Origin: Shouchella xiaoxiensis
GTDB taxonomy: Bacteria > Bacillota > Bacilli > Bacillales > Bacillaceae_D
DNA: 64,000 nt
NCBI RefSeq assembly: GCF_016907895.1
Contig: NZ_JAFBCV010000003.1
Span: 1 to 64,000, forward strand
Direction of reading: 5' to 3'
Position 1 is the first letter of the stretch; each line of letters opens with the position of its first letter. The notes below the pieces were generated by a model, which was given only the letters and a program-made list of their open reading frames with translations, did not search any database and was not told where the DNA came from. This document shows, piece by piece, positions 32,388 to 40,490 of the stretch. The translations under genes and the position numbers were made by a program.

Positions 32388-33127
32388 AATCATTCATTTT
32401 TTATTTGAAGCGTGATTTGCGTCTCTTATTGCCGCTGAATTTGATCTTATTTCTTGTTATTGTACTAGGGATGGGCTCGGTATTGATTCTAAGAATGAAC
32501 ATTAGTCGACCTCTGGAAACAATTGATTTTTCAGTCATTGCGTTTTTCTTATTTTTTTTAATGCTAGTTGGAGGTTTAATTATATCAGTCGAGGCGTTGT
32601 GGCGTGAGTGGCGGTTAGGGACTCAATTTGGATGGTATTTGTCACAAGGCACGCTTCATCTTAAATTATGGAGCAAAGTTATTGCGATCTATCTATGGCA
32701 AGGGGTTCAGTTACTTCTCACGCTCTTCTTATTTTTTGGCGTTGCTTATCTAACTTCTACTCAAGCTACAGTAAATGAAATGTTAAATGAGCTTCGTTTG
32801 CCTTCTCCATTTTTATTGCAATTAATCTGGTCCACTTTCATTGTTCCATTATCAAGCATTATGATGATTTTACTCGCTGCTTTTCTGTACTTTGGCTTAA
32901 AAACAAAGTGGCGTTTTATATATATGGGTGGGTACTTTATTTTGGCTGTTATTTTATATCCGTACATTTATTTGAAATTTGATCAAAACGATGGTGCGTT
33001 AACTCAAGCTCCATTTCTAGTAGAGATTTTACAAATTGAAACGATGCAAATTGTATTAGATGGAATTCTATTCATCGGTATATATGCACTTTTGTATTGG
33101 TTTGTTAAAAACAAAATCGAGCTTTAA
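32384..33127 (+). CDS. ABC-type membrane subunit, last gene of the operon
   Basis: 247 residues, six hydrophobic segments, GTG start overlapping the ATPase stop (GTGA). No named permease family was recognised, but gene order and topology fit the transmembrane partner of the preceding ATPase, as YtrC/D in the ytr operon. It probably acts in envelope stress or antibiotic resistance together with the first transporter. Confidence 0.78.
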   Translation: MKSFIFYLKRDLRLLLPLNLILFLVIVLGMGSVLILRMNISRPLETIDFSVIAFFLFFLMLVGGLIISVEALWREWRLGTQFGWYLSQGTLHLKLWSKVIAIYLWQGVQLLLTLFLFFGVAYLTSTQATVNEMLNELRLPSPFLLQLIWSTFIVPLSSIMMILLAAFLYFGLKTKWRFIYMGGYFILAVILYPYIYLKFDQNDGALTQAPFLVEILQIETMQIVLDGILFIGIYALLYWFVKNKIEL

Positions 33128-33131
33128 GCAA

Positions 33132-33160
33132 TTGTAAAGACATTAATTATTCGCTATCAT
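33132..33160 (+). promoter_or_regulatory. promoter of the M42 peptidase gene
   Basis: TTGTAA (33132-33137) and TATCAT (33155-33160), 17 bases apart. The start site would fall near 33167, so the ATG there cannot be the main translation start. Confidence 0.55.
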
Positions 33161-33196
33161 AAAAGGATGTCAGCTGAAAAAAATGGAGTGGTTCAA

Positions 33197-34246
33197 TTGC
33201 AAAAAATAGACATTCAAGACACCATTAACGTAATTAAAGATCTTGTTCATATTCCAAGCCCATCAGGCTATACCAGATATGCTATGGCTTATCTAGAATC
33301 GTATTTACAAAAGGTTGGAATTAAAACAAATGTAACAAACAAAGGAACACTACTGGCAACAATTAAAGGAAAAGACGATTCAAGGCAAAGGATGCTCACG
33401 GCACACGTTGATACATTAGGTGCAATCGTAAAAGAAGTAAAGAAAAATGGCCGGTTAAAAATAGATTTAATCGGTGGATTTTCTTATCATTCAATTGAAG
33501 GTGACTATGTACAAATACATAAAATGGACGGCAGAACTGTTTCTGGAACAGTTGTCATGCATCAGTCATCGATCCATGTGTATAAAGATGCTCGAACAGC
33601 AGAAAGAAATCAGGAAAACATGGAAATACGCATTGATGAACCTGTACAATCGGATCTTGAAACAGAAAAGCTCGGTATACAAGTAGGAGATTTCGTTAGT
33701 TTCTCTCCAAAATTTGAGCAAACTTTATCTGGTTTTATAAAATCACGTCATTTGGATGACAAAGCAAGTGTCGCGTTATTGTTAAGCTTGTTAAAGCAAT
33801 TAAAGGAAGACGCTATTCAACCAGAACATACAGTTCATGTGCTATTTTCAAATAATGAAGAAATTGGCTATGGGGGAAACGCGAATATTCCTGAAGGTGT
33901 TGTTGAATATATCGCTGTTGATATGGGAGCAATCGGTGATGGGCAGCAAACAGATGAATACACAGCATCGATCTGTGTAAAAGACGGAAGCGGACCTTAT
34001 CATTACGGTCTGCGCAAACAGTTTGTTAGCATCTGCGAAGAAAAGAACATTCCATATAAACTAGATATCTATCCTTTTTACGCATCGGATGCATCAGCTG
34101 CGATAAAAGCAGGGCATGATATAGTACATGGACTAATTGGCCCCGGAATTGAAGGTTCTCACTCAATGGAACGAACTCATGTCTCGTCACTTGAGGCAAC
34201 CTATAAGCTTTTGCAGGAATATGTACAAGCACCAATGAATCATTAA
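33197..34246 (+). CDS. M42-family metallo-aminopeptidase
   Basis: About 349 residues from TTG 33197, which has TGGAGTGG upstream; ATG 33167 lies at the transcription start. M42 enzymes are cytosolic dodecameric aminopeptidases or deblocking peptidases with two metals. Ligands and catalytic acids are visible: His in LTAHVDTLG, Asp in RHLDDKAS, Glu-Glu in NNEEIGYGG, Asp in AVDMGAIG and His in GSHSMERTH. The inserted beta domain (about residues 70-170) is complete. It probably trims peptides from protein turnover. Monocistronic. Confidence 0.9.
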   Translation: MQKIDIQDTINVIKDLVHIPSPSGYTRYAMAYLESYLQKVGIKTNVTNKGTLLATIKGKDDSRQRMLTAHVDTLGAIVKEVKKNGRLKIDLIGGFSYHSIEGDYVQIHKMDGRTVSGTVVMHQSSIHVYKDARTAERNQENMEIRIDEPVQSDLETEKLGIQVGDFVSFSPKFEQTLSGFIKSRHLDDKASVALLLSLLKQLKEDAIQPEHTVHVLFSNNEEIGYGGNANIPEGVVEYIAVDMGAIGDGQQTDEYTASICVKDGSGPYHYGLRKQFVSICEEKNIPYKLDIYPFYASDASAAIKAGHDIVHGLIGPGIEGSHSMERTHVSSLEATYKLLQEYVQAPMNH

Positions 34247-34275
34247 AAAAAGCTGCCCTCGTGGCAGCTTTTTTT
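34244..34275. terminator. bidirectional terminator
   Basis: AAAAAAAGCTGCC-CTCGT-GGCAGCTTTTTTT, shared by convergent genes. Confidence 0.92.
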
Positions 34276-34735
34276 AAGATCGAACATTAGACGATTCTTT
34301 AGTATAAGCACGTAACATCCATGCGTGTTTTTCAATGGTTTCTTTTAAGCCAATTAGCATATCTTCTGTTGCATCGTCTTCAAATGAGCCGCAAACATCG
34401 ATGCCGGTTTTAAGTTCTTCAGCAATTTTTTCGTAATCACGGACTAGATCAAGAACCATTTCGTCAGGTGATAACGTTTTATCTCCCTCTTTAATGGTTG
34501 CGAGCTGTAAGTATTCATCCATTGTCGCAACTGGAAAGCCTTTAATCGCTAACAAGCGCTCAGCGAGCTCATCAACCGTTGTACCTGCTTCATTATACAA
34601 TTCCTCAAATTTCTCATGAAGTGTGAAAAAGTGAGGCCCTTTCACGTACCAATGATAGTTATGAAGCTTTACGTAAAGCACGCTCCAGTTTGCTACTTGC
34701 TTATTTAATGCTGTTTGAATTTTTTCTTGTGCCAT
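34274..34735 (-). CDS. dps: Dps-family ferritin-like DNA/iron protection protein
   Basis: 153 residues, the length of Dps dodecamer subunits. The ferroxidase site residues of the family are visible in [27 protein letters not shown] (His, His, Glu shared between subunits). Such proteins oxidise Fe2+ with H2O2 and store the ferric core, limiting Fenton damage. AAGGAGG precedes ATG. The upstream region carries a SigB-like promoter, as for B. subtilis dps, which suggests general-stress control; no clear PerR box was seen. Confidence 0.93.
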   Translation of the reverse strand: MAQEKIQTALNKQVANWSVLYVKLHNYHWYVKGPHFFTLHEKFEELYNEAGTTVDELAERLLAIKGFPVATMDEYLQLATIKEGDKTLSPDEMVLDLVRDYEKIAEELKTGIDVCGSFEDDATEDMLIGLKETIEKHAWMLRAYTKESSNVRS

Positions 34736-34770
34736 GAAAATTCCTCCTTATCATCATCACTACTCTTACT

Positions 34771-34795
34771 ATTCCCGTTCCTTTTAAAGTTAAAC
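34771..34795 (-). promoter_or_regulatory. SigB-type promoter of dps
   Basis: On the minus strand GTTTAA (34795-34790) and GGGAAT (34776-34771), 13 bases apart, close to the general-stress consensus GTTTAA/GGGTAT. It lies about 35 bases before the ATG. Confidence 0.65.
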
Positions 34796-34809
34796 AAGTG
34801 CTTCTTGGA

Positions 34810-35331
34810 CTAAAGCAGACGAACATGAAACGTGCCGCCGTGGATATGAGAGAACATTTTCCCAGCAGCTTCTAATAAACGGTGTTGATCTTCCTTATCC
34901 ATCGTTACTGGCATAAAGAAAAAATGGATGCCACTAGTTGAATTTTCATCCCACTGAGTCCTTTGTGCAACAAAGCTCGGAGACGCAATACAGCCTGAGG
35001 AATCAAATACTTGATTGTCTTTAACCACCATCGGTTGTCTTACTCGTTCATAGTCATGAAATGTAATTGGCATTTTGTATTCCATCATGAAAAAGCGTGT
35101 TAAGTCAAGTGCGGAGTCGATTGGTCGGTAATACTGTTCCGCCTGGATGTTTTTAAGGATTTGTTCATGGTGTTGGAGTGTTGTTTCTGTTGAAGATTTG
35201 ACGACATGTTCGATTGATTGGTCAACTAAATCGAAAAATAAAAGTTCTTGATAAAATTGTAAGCGGCCCTTCAGCATTGGTGAAGATTCACTAATTTTAA
35301 TTGCATCATATTGAATGGAGCCTATAGCCAT
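34810..35331 (-). CDS. uncharacterised protein
   Basis: 173 residues from ATG 35331, which has AGGAGG well placed upstream; the longer open frame to 35394 lacks a site. It is soluble, with no signal peptide. Two helical stretches (~15-75) are followed by a mixed segment with FMMEYKMPITFHDYERVRQPM and a C-terminus rich in His and Phe (SGIHFFFMPVTMD, HIHGGTFHVRLL). No family recognised. It lies divergent from queG and upstream of dps on the same strand, with the dps promoter between them. Confidence 0.7.
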   Translation of the reverse strand: MAIGSIQYDAIKISESSPMLKGRLQFYQELLFFDLVDQSIEHVVKSSTETTLQHHEQILKNIQAEQYYRPIDSALDLTRFFMMEYKMPITFHDYERVRQPMVVKDNQVFDSSGCIASPSFVAQRTQWDENSTSGIHFFFMPVTMDKEDQHRLLEAAGKMFSHIHGGTFHVRLL

Positions 35332-35420
35332 AACAACCTCCTGAATGAATTTTACTTTCTTATTATGATTCTGTATGCTTAAAGAAATCAACAATTGTGT
35401 TTAGAAAAGGATGATTGGGC

Positions 35421-36569
35421 ATGAACTACGCTCATCTAAAAGAAGAGTTAATAGAGTATAGCAAAACAATAGGAATTGATAAATTAGGCATTACAACAGC
35501 CGATCCTTTTTTATCGTTAAAGGATCGCTTGATCGCACAACAGGAAAACAACTTTGCGTCGGGGTTTGAACACTCGAATATTGATGAACGGGTAGATCCT
35601 CGATTGAGTGTTCAACAAGCAAGGACGATTATTTCGATTGCGGTAGCTTATCCATCGAAGTTGAAAAACCCGCCTAAAAGTTTACCAGGCAAAAGAAGAG
35701 GTTTTTTTTCAAGATCTTCTTGGGGAGTCGACTATCATGACGTGTTAAATGAGCGCTTAAAGAAATTAGAAGCTTTCTTGGAAGCAAGATGTGGTCCTGA
35801 AGCTATGATGCGTATGGTTGATACGGGGGCATTATCAGATCGAGCCGTTGCGGAACGAGCAGGAGTGGGATGGAGTGCAAAAAATACCTTTATTATAACG
35901 GAGGAATTTGGCAGTTACGTGTTTCTTGGCAATCTCATCACGACCATTCCTTTTCCAGTTGATAAACCGCTTGAGGATTTATGTGGTTCGTGTACGAAAT
36001 GCATCGATGCGTGCCCTACAGGTGCGATTGTCGAACCAGGTGTTTTAAATGCCCAAGTCTGTCTATCCTATCAGACGCAGACAAAAGGATTTATGGCAGA
36101 TGAATTTCGAAGTAAAATCGGAAATCATTTATATGGTTGGGACACCTGTCAGCTTGTTTGCCCATATAATAAAAAGATACCACAGCCTGCTCATAAAGAG
36201 ATGGAGCCAGATCCTGAAAAGGTGAAGCCATTATTACTGCCGTTGCTCTCATTAAGCAATAAAGAATTTAAGCGTGAATTTGGTCATATGGCCGGATCTT
36301 GGAGAGGGAAAAAGCCCATTCAGCGAAATGCCATTATCGCGCTTGCACACTATAAAGATCAAACAGCTTTGCCAAAGTTAGTCGAGTTAATGCATGATGA
36401 TCCACGTCCCGTAATAAGAGGAACAGCGGCATGGGCAATAGGAAAAATTGGAGACTCAAAAAAAGAGGAAAATGAATTATTAATAGCGAAAAAAAGAGAA
36501 GAAGATCAGGAAGTGCTGGAAGAAATTGATAAGGGGTTAACCCTACTCGGTTTTGCTGTCGAAAAATAA
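35421..36569 (+). CDS. queG: epoxyqueuosine reductase
   Basis: 382 residues. QueG reduces epoxyqueuosine to queuosine in tRNAs with GTN anticodons, the last step of the pathway, using cobalamin and two 4Fe-4S clusters. Cluster motifs CGSCTKCIDACPTGAI and the later TCQLVCPYNKK with upstream CLSYQ are intact. HEAT-like repeats (~300-380) for tRNA binding follow: RNAIIALAHYKDQTALPKLVELMHDDPRPVIRGTAAWAIGKIG. ATG 35421 with AAAAGGA is preferred over the in-frame TTG 35415. Fifteen bases separate it from ogt, so they are probably one operon. Confidence 0.95.
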   Translation: MNYAHLKEELIEYSKTIGIDKLGITTADPFLSLKDRLIAQQENNFASGFEHSNIDERVDPRLSVQQARTIISIAVAYPSKLKNPPKSLPGKRRGFFSRSSWGVDYHDVLNERLKKLEAFLEARCGPEAMMRMVDTGALSDRAVAERAGVGWSAKNTFIITEEFGSYVFLGNLITTIPFPVDKPLEDLCGSCTKCIDACPTGAIVEPGVLNAQVCLSYQTQTKGFMADEFRSKIGNHLYGWDTCQLVCPYNKKIPQPAHKEMEPDPEKVKPLLLPLLSLSNKEFKREFGHMAGSWRGKKPIQRNAIIALAHYKDQTALPKLVELMHDDPRPVIRGTAAWAIGKIGDSKKEENELLIAKKREEDQEVLEEIDKGLTLLGFAVEK

Positions 36570-36584
36570 CGTAGGGGGAGTGGC

Positions 36585-37109
36585 ATGAGCGCATTAAAGA
36601 AATTTTATGTACAAAGAGTTGAGGCACCTGTAGGTTTACTAACGATTGTCGCAACGGAACAAGGTGTTTGCCAAATTCATTTTGGAGAACTCAAAAAAGC
36701 ACATGTAAGTGCAAAATTGGCTAGAGCAGGCATTAAGCCAGAATGGGTTGAACAAGACACGGAATTTACGCAGACAGCAATTCAGCAATTAAAAGAATAT
36801 TTTAATGGAACTCGTTCTAGCTTCACAATGGAGTTGGACCTGATTGGAACTCCTTTTCAACAGCGCGTCTGGACAGAATTAAAAACAATTGGTTATGGCG
36901 AAACGAAAACATATAAAGAAATTGCTGAAGGAATTGGTGCGCCAAAAGCAGTTAGAGCTGTGGGCGGGGCAAACAATCAAAACCCGCTACCAATTGTTAT
37001 ACCGTGTCATCGTGTAATAGGTTCTAATGGCGCAATGGTTGGCTATGGTGGGGGCTTAACAAATAAAGAACTGTTACTGTCGCTTGAGTCGAGCGTGAAA
37101 ATTTCATAA
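36585..37109 (+). CDS. ogt: methylated-DNA--protein-cysteine methyltransferase
   Basis: 174 residues. It removes methyl groups from O6-methylguanine by stoichiometric transfer to its own cysteine. The acceptor is C141 in the motif IVIPCHRVIGSNGAMVGYGGG. Helix-turn-helix segment TYKEIAEGIGAPKAVRAVGGANNQN, with the Arg finger, is present. GTAGGGGGAGTGGC precedes ATG. It follows queG closely and ends at a strong terminator. Confidence 0.94.
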   Translation: MSALKKFYVQRVEAPVGLLTIVATEQGVCQIHFGELKKAHVSAKLARAGIKPEWVEQDTEFTQTAIQQLKEYFNGTRSSFTMELDLIGTPFQQRVWTELKTIGYGETKTYKEIAEGIGAPKAVRAVGGANNQNPLPIVIPCHRVIGSNGAMVGYGGGLTNKELLLSLESSVKIS

Positions 37110-37119
37110 AAACAAAGAT

Positions 37120-37156
37120 AAAACCTGGCAGTCAGGCACACTGCCAGGTTTTATTT
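37120..37156. terminator. terminator of queG-ogt
   Basis: AAAACCTGGCAG-TCAGGCACA-CTGCCAGGTTTT followed by ATTT; also usable on the minus strand. Confidence 0.88.
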
Positions 37157-37595
37157 ACTGTGTTAAGTGACTTTTCTAAGACATATAATGACGATGAGTC
37201 CCTGTAGTGCGTTATCGTATACCCTTGTCTTAAATAGTAAGTACAATTCGCCAACCTAGCTTCACACTTCATCTGCGTACAGTTCAATTCTTTTGCATAG
37301 TATTCTAGACTGTTAAGCAATTGCTTGCTAATGCCCTTACCTTGATAATTAGGATGAATACAGAAACGATGAAACAAACAGGTGGATTGGGTTATTTGAA
37401 ATAAACACATTCCTATTACGTTCTCTTCATCAAAAAGAAGAAGTGCCTGATGGCCCGATTTTAGTTATATTCAAGTGTTTGAACGGTCTCATTTAATGCC
37501 GTTGCTACAACTGAGTCATCTTGATATCGCGAAAATGCAAGCTGTATTATTTTATACAGTTGAAGCGCGTCTGTAGCTTTTGCTAAACGAATCAT
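37132..37595 (-). pseudogene. GNAT acetyltransferase, broken by a one-base deletion
   Basis: A start ATG at 37595 with GGAGG upstream opens MIRLAKATDALQLYKIIQ and stops after ETVQTLEYN at TAA 37463-37461. The remainder continues in another frame as LKSGHQALLLFDEENVIGMCLF, with the acetyl-CoA motif HPNYQGKGISKQLL, and ends at 37132. Adding one base (AAC-C-TAAAA) restores a continuous protein of about 154 residues. The substrate is unknown. Either recent inactivation or a sequencing deletion; all other conserved parts are intact. Confidence 0.75.
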
Positions 37596-37682
37596 TTATG
37601 TGTAACCTCCAGTTGGGTTTTGCTTAATTATACATATTAATTAATTTTTATTCAATGAAAAGATTGAGAGGAGGCTTCCTAA

Positions 37683-38573
37683 ATGAAAACAGATTTGATA
37701 AAAAAGCTGCACGAACACATACGGAGTTTAAATATTCGTTATTTATCAAATGACTCTGCTGAATTTGAGGAAGAGGAGGCGGTTGCCCTTCGTTTAGAAA
37801 AGAAGGAGCTCAGTCAGCGTGATGCTAAAATCGTATGGTCACAAGTGTCTGGCGATGTGGTTTCAATACAGTCTTATAAAGACTCGACTCAAATTGATTA
37901 TGCCATGCTTTTAGAACGTTTAATTGTCCAAAAGAACCAAAGTTATGTAGAAGAAAGAATCGTTAGGCGAAGAGCACAATTTCAAAAAAATAAATTGTGT
38001 GCAGACATTCGACTTGTAACGTATCCGATTTCTCAGGAATCGGATCCATCAGAACCATTCCAGTTCATTCGCAATGCTGAAACTGGAAAGTATGATCGGC
38101 GTAATGCTGTTCGCTATGCTGAAAGATGGTGGAATGATTATAATCCAGCATTTAAGCAATTTAAAGACAATTGCACAAATTTTGTTTCACAATGTTTGTA
38201 CGCGGGCGGTGCGCCAATGACAAGCACAGCTTCTAAGCAAAGAGGTTGGTGGTACAAAAATAAAAATTCAATGAGTTTAAGCTGGTCTGTTGCCCATTCA
38301 TTACGATGGTATTTAAGCGGGGCCGCTAGTGGTTTGAGGGGAATTGAAAAACAACGCGCTAGTGATCTTTTACCTGGTGATGTGATTTGTTATGATTTTA
38401 ATGGTTCAGGTAAATGGGATCACCAAGCAATTGTAGTCGCAAAAGATGCTTTTAATGAACCATTGGTTAACGCACAAACGGTTAACAGCCGGATGCGCTA
38501 CTGGACCTATCAAAATTCTCCCGCATATACCCCGGACATCCAATATAAGTTCTTTCGAATAGTGACAAACTAA
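37683..38573 (+). CDS. putative amidase-domain protein (Amidase_6 / NlpC-like)
   Basis: 296 residues, no signal peptide. The N-terminal ~130 residues are helical with many charged residues and no known family. Residues ~135-296 match the putative amidase domain of Bacillaceae: RNAVRYAERWWNDYNPAF, catalytic-type Cys in DNCTNFVSQCLYAGG, DLLPGDVICYDFNGSGKWDHQAIV with the His, and the late Asn/Asp. The domain is a papain-like fold used by wall hydrolases. Lack of a secretion signal suggests a cytosolic or spore/forespore role. Single-gene unit with terminator. Confidence 0.83.
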   Translation: MKTDLIKKLHEHIRSLNIRYLSNDSAEFEEEEAVALRLEKKELSQRDAKIVWSQVSGDVVSIQSYKDSTQIDYAMLLERLIVQKNQSYVEERIVRRRAQFQKNKLCADIRLVTYPISQESDPSEPFQFIRNAETGKYDRRNAVRYAERWWNDYNPAFKQFKDNCTNFVSQCLYAGGAPMTSTASKQRGWWYKNKNSMSLSWSVAHSLRWYLSGAASGLRGIEKQRASDLLPGDVICYDFNGSGKWDHQAIVVAKDAFNEPLVNAQTVNSRMRYWTYQNSPAYTPDIQYKFFRIVTN

Positions 38574-38606
38574 GAGGCAGAAAGATTCAATTTCTGCCTC
38601 TGTTTT
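38574..38606 (+). terminator. terminator of the amidase gene
   Basis: GAGGCAGAAA-GATTCAA-TTTCTGCCTC followed by TGTTTT. Confidence 0.87.
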
Positions 38607-38662
38607 ATTATGATATAGTAATGAAGGACAAGCTTCTATCTAGGTAAAAGGAAGTGAATAAA

Positions 38663-38839
38663 ATGGTCAAAACTCGCTTCGTTGCACATTTGTTTTGGAT
38701 AATTACGATGTTACTAGCTTTTAGCGCTGTCTTCATTCAAGATAATGTTTATTTGCTTATTGGAATTGTCGTATGCGTTCTTTTAACAATTTGTTTCTAT
38801 ACAATTCATTGGTACAAAACTAAAAAAGAAAATGTTTGA
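38663..38839 (+). CDS. small two-helix membrane protein
   Basis: 58 residues from ATG 38663 with AAAGGAAG upstream; an in-frame GTG at 38654 lies inside that site. Two membrane helices (~7-27 and 31-50) are followed by a basic tail KTKKENV. No family recognised. It ends eight bases before the trmL start and is probably co-transcribed with it. Confidence 0.65.
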   Translation: MVKTRFVAHLFWIITMLLAFSAVFIQDNVYLLIGIVVCVLLTICFYTIHWYKTKKENV

Positions 38840-38847
38840 GGTGTAAA

Positions 38848-39321
38848 ATGGGTTTACATATTGTGCTTTACCAACCAGAAATACCTGCTAATACTGGCAA
38901 CATCGCTCGTACATGTGCAGGAACAAACACAACGCTTCACCTAATTCGGCCGCTTGGTTTTTCAACAGATGATAAAATGTTAAAACGAGCAGGTTGTGAT
39001 TATTGGCCAAACGTAACGATTGTTTATTATGATTCAATCGATGAATTTTTTGAGGAAAATAGCGGAGGCGAATTCTTTTTTATTGAAACAGTTGGCACAA
39101 AAAATTATGCTGATTTTGATTATTCTTTATTAGAAAAAGACTATTTTTTTGTGTTTGGGAAAGAAACGACGGGTTTGCCTCAAAGCGTTATTGATACTCA
39201 TTTGGATCGCTGTTTCCGCATTCCGCAGACAAATGTTATTCGCTCTTTAAATTTATCAAATACCGCAGCCATTATTATTTATGAAGCGTTACGTCAACAA
39301 GGTTTTCCGAATCTAACTTAA
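38848..39321 (+). CDS. trmL: tRNA (cytidine/uridine-34 2'-O)-methyltransferase
   Basis: 157 residues from ATG 38848 (TGAGGTG upstream). SPOUT-family enzyme equivalent to TrmL/CspR, which methylates the wobble ribose of tRNA-Leu(CAA) and tRNA-Leu(TAA). Motifs are MGLHIVLYQPEIPANTGNIARTC at the N-terminus, FVFGKETTGLP, and IRSLNLSNTAAIIIYEALRQ forming the SAM-binding trefoil knot. Both tRNA-Leu substrates are encoded in this window. Confidence 0.94.
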   Translation: MGLHIVLYQPEIPANTGNIARTCAGTNTTLHLIRPLGFSTDDKMLKRAGCDYWPNVTIVYYDSIDEFFEENSGGEFFFIETVGTKNYADFDYSLLEKDYFFVFGKETTGLPQSVIDTHLDRCFRIPQTNVIRSLNLSNTAAIIIYEALRQQGFPNLT

Positions 39322-39346
39322 AAAAAACCTGCTCATAAAGGCAGGC
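39320..39346 (-). terminator. terminator of the YufK-like gene
   Basis: CCTGC-TCATAAAG-GCAGG; the minus strand has seven T after the stem. Stem overlaps the stop codon. Confidence 0.65.
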
Positions 39347-39893
39347 TCGCAACAAATGTATTGTATAAGCGAAAAGCAAAGTAGAACACGGTAAATAAAA
39401 AAGTAGACCAAAATAGAAGTTGAAATGAAACATAACCAATTAATCCAGGCACGGTTAGTGATTCAGCAATACGATAGATTACAAACAACAAATAAGCAAA
39501 AGATGCAATGAGAAACAAGAGAATAATAACAAAAATAAACTTTATAGCAATTAAGGAGAGGACGCTAGCTCCGAAATAAATCCAAGCGCCGCCTTGCATT
39601 TGTTGCCAAAGTGCTCCGTTCTCATCTTTAGAAAAGAAAAGTAAGGCAAGCGAATTAATTGTATCAGCAACAATTTTTAACGCTGAAAAGACCATAAAAG
39701 AAAGAAGTAAAAGCATAACAATTAGTCCAAGTCGAAGCTCATTTACAGATAATAATTGGGTCATCCCTGATAATACACCGTTATTCTCTAGCCAAGTAAT
39801 GACAAAACCTTGTCCGTATAAAGCAAGAGATAAACTAAAAAGAAAAATACTTATTAGAGGGAGGTGACCCGTTAAGTAACGGTTCATGTTCAT
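39333..39893 (-). CDS. membrane protein of the YufK/DUF5366 type
   Basis: 186 residues with five hydrophobic segments, similar in length and pattern to B. subtilis YufK (DUF5366 from memory). It begins MNMNRYLTGHLPLISIFLFSLSLALYGQGF and includes ELRLGLIVMLLLLSFMVFSALKIVADTINSLALLF. No functional residues are known. TAGGAG precedes ATG. It stands alone, convergent with trmL. Confidence 0.72.
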   Translation of the reverse strand: MNMNRYLTGHLPLISIFLFSLSLALYGQGFVITWLENNGVLSGMTQLLSVNELRLGLIVMLLLLSFMVFSALKIVADTINSLALLFFSKDENGALWQQMQGGAWIYFGASVLSLIAIKFIFVIILLFLIASFAYLLFVIYRIAESLTVPGLIGYVSFQLLFWSTFLFTVFYFAFRLYNTFVASLPL

Positions 39894-39905
39894 TCTCCTA
39901 TGTAA

Positions 39906-39938
39906 CGGCCTGTGATCTAGCTCACAGGCCTCTTTTTT
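39906..39938 (+). terminator. terminator-like hairpin oriented against its gene neighbours
   Basis: GGCCTGTGA-TCTAGC-TCACAGGCC plus CTTTTTTTG on the + strand, but both flanking genes are on the minus strand. On that strand no T-run follows the stem. Confidence 0.7.
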
Positions 39939-39940
39939 TG

Positions 39941-40252
39941 CTATTTAGTGTAATGGTGGACAACTTCATACGCATGAAGCTCGTTCGCGCTTGATGCAGG
40001 CTTCTGGCCAGACTGTTTTTGACCTCCGTGTGCCTTTGAAAACGCATCGCTTGCCAACCAGTTTTCATAATCCTGCTTTGACTCCCATTTTGTGTAAACA
40101 ACTTCTTTTTGGGATTCATCTACATTACTAAGAAACATAAATTCAATACAGCCAGGAACTTGAGCCATATTTCCTGAGGCTTTTCCGAAACGCTGGTGAA
40201 GCATCTCTTTATTTTCTGGTGAGACGTTTAATTCATTCATTACTATATACAT
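39941..40252 (-). CDS. HmoA/IsdG-like heme-degrading monooxygenase
   Basis: 103 residues from ATG 40252, behind AAGGAGTG; a longer frame to 40312 has no site. ABM-domain protein with NELNVSPENKEMLHQRF, PGCIEFMFLSN and VVYTKWESKQDYENWLASDAFSKAH, where the last His is in the place of the heme ligand of IsdG/HmoA. Such enzymes open heme to release iron. No heme transporter is nearby and no Fur box was recognised, so a quinol monooxygenase role cannot be excluded. Confidence 0.83.
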   Translation of the reverse strand: MYIVMNELNVSPENKEMLHQRFGKASGNMAQVPGCIEFMFLSNVDESQKEVVYTKWESKQDYENWLASDAFSKAHGGQKQSGQKPASSANELHAYEVVHHYTK

Positions 40253-40296
40253 AGTTAAACACTCCTTCAATAAAATAAAATTTGTACTAGAAAACC

Positions 40297-40325
40297 TTTT
40301 CAAGCTTGCCATGATTGGCTATAAT
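40297..40325 (+). promoter_or_regulatory. promoter of the 29-codon gene
   Basis: TTTTCA (40297-40302) and TATAAT (40320-40325), 17 bases apart. Confidence 0.5.
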
Positions 40326-40365
40326 AGAGCAGAACGGTCACGCTCTTGCAAGGAGGAGTTTTTTG

Positions 40366-40455
40366 ATGAGAACGTTTCTAATGATGAGTGTCTGTGTCGT
40401 TTTTTTGATCTCCATTTTCGCTGGAGGTTATGAGGACAACCCTCATAAACGCTAA
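40366..40455 (+). CDS. 29-residue hydrophobic small protein
   Basis: ATG 40366 with AGGAGGAG upstream opens 29 codons. Residues ~3-20 (TFLMMSVCVVFLISIFAG) form one hydrophobic helix, and the tail GYEDNPHKR is polar. It could be an uncleaved membrane peptide or a small secreted factor. The gene has its own -10/-35 and a good terminator within about 170 bases, a compact unit that is hard to explain by chance. No homologue was recognised. Confidence 0.6.
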   Translation: MRTFLMMSVCVVFLISIFAGGYEDNPHKR

Positions 40456-40466
40456 AAGACCAAAGG

Positions 40467-40490
40467 AAAACCGGGGAACCGGTTTTTTTT
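40467..40490 (+). terminator. terminator of the 29-codon gene
   Basis: AAACCGG-GGAA-CCGGTTT followed by TTTTT. Confidence 0.88.
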
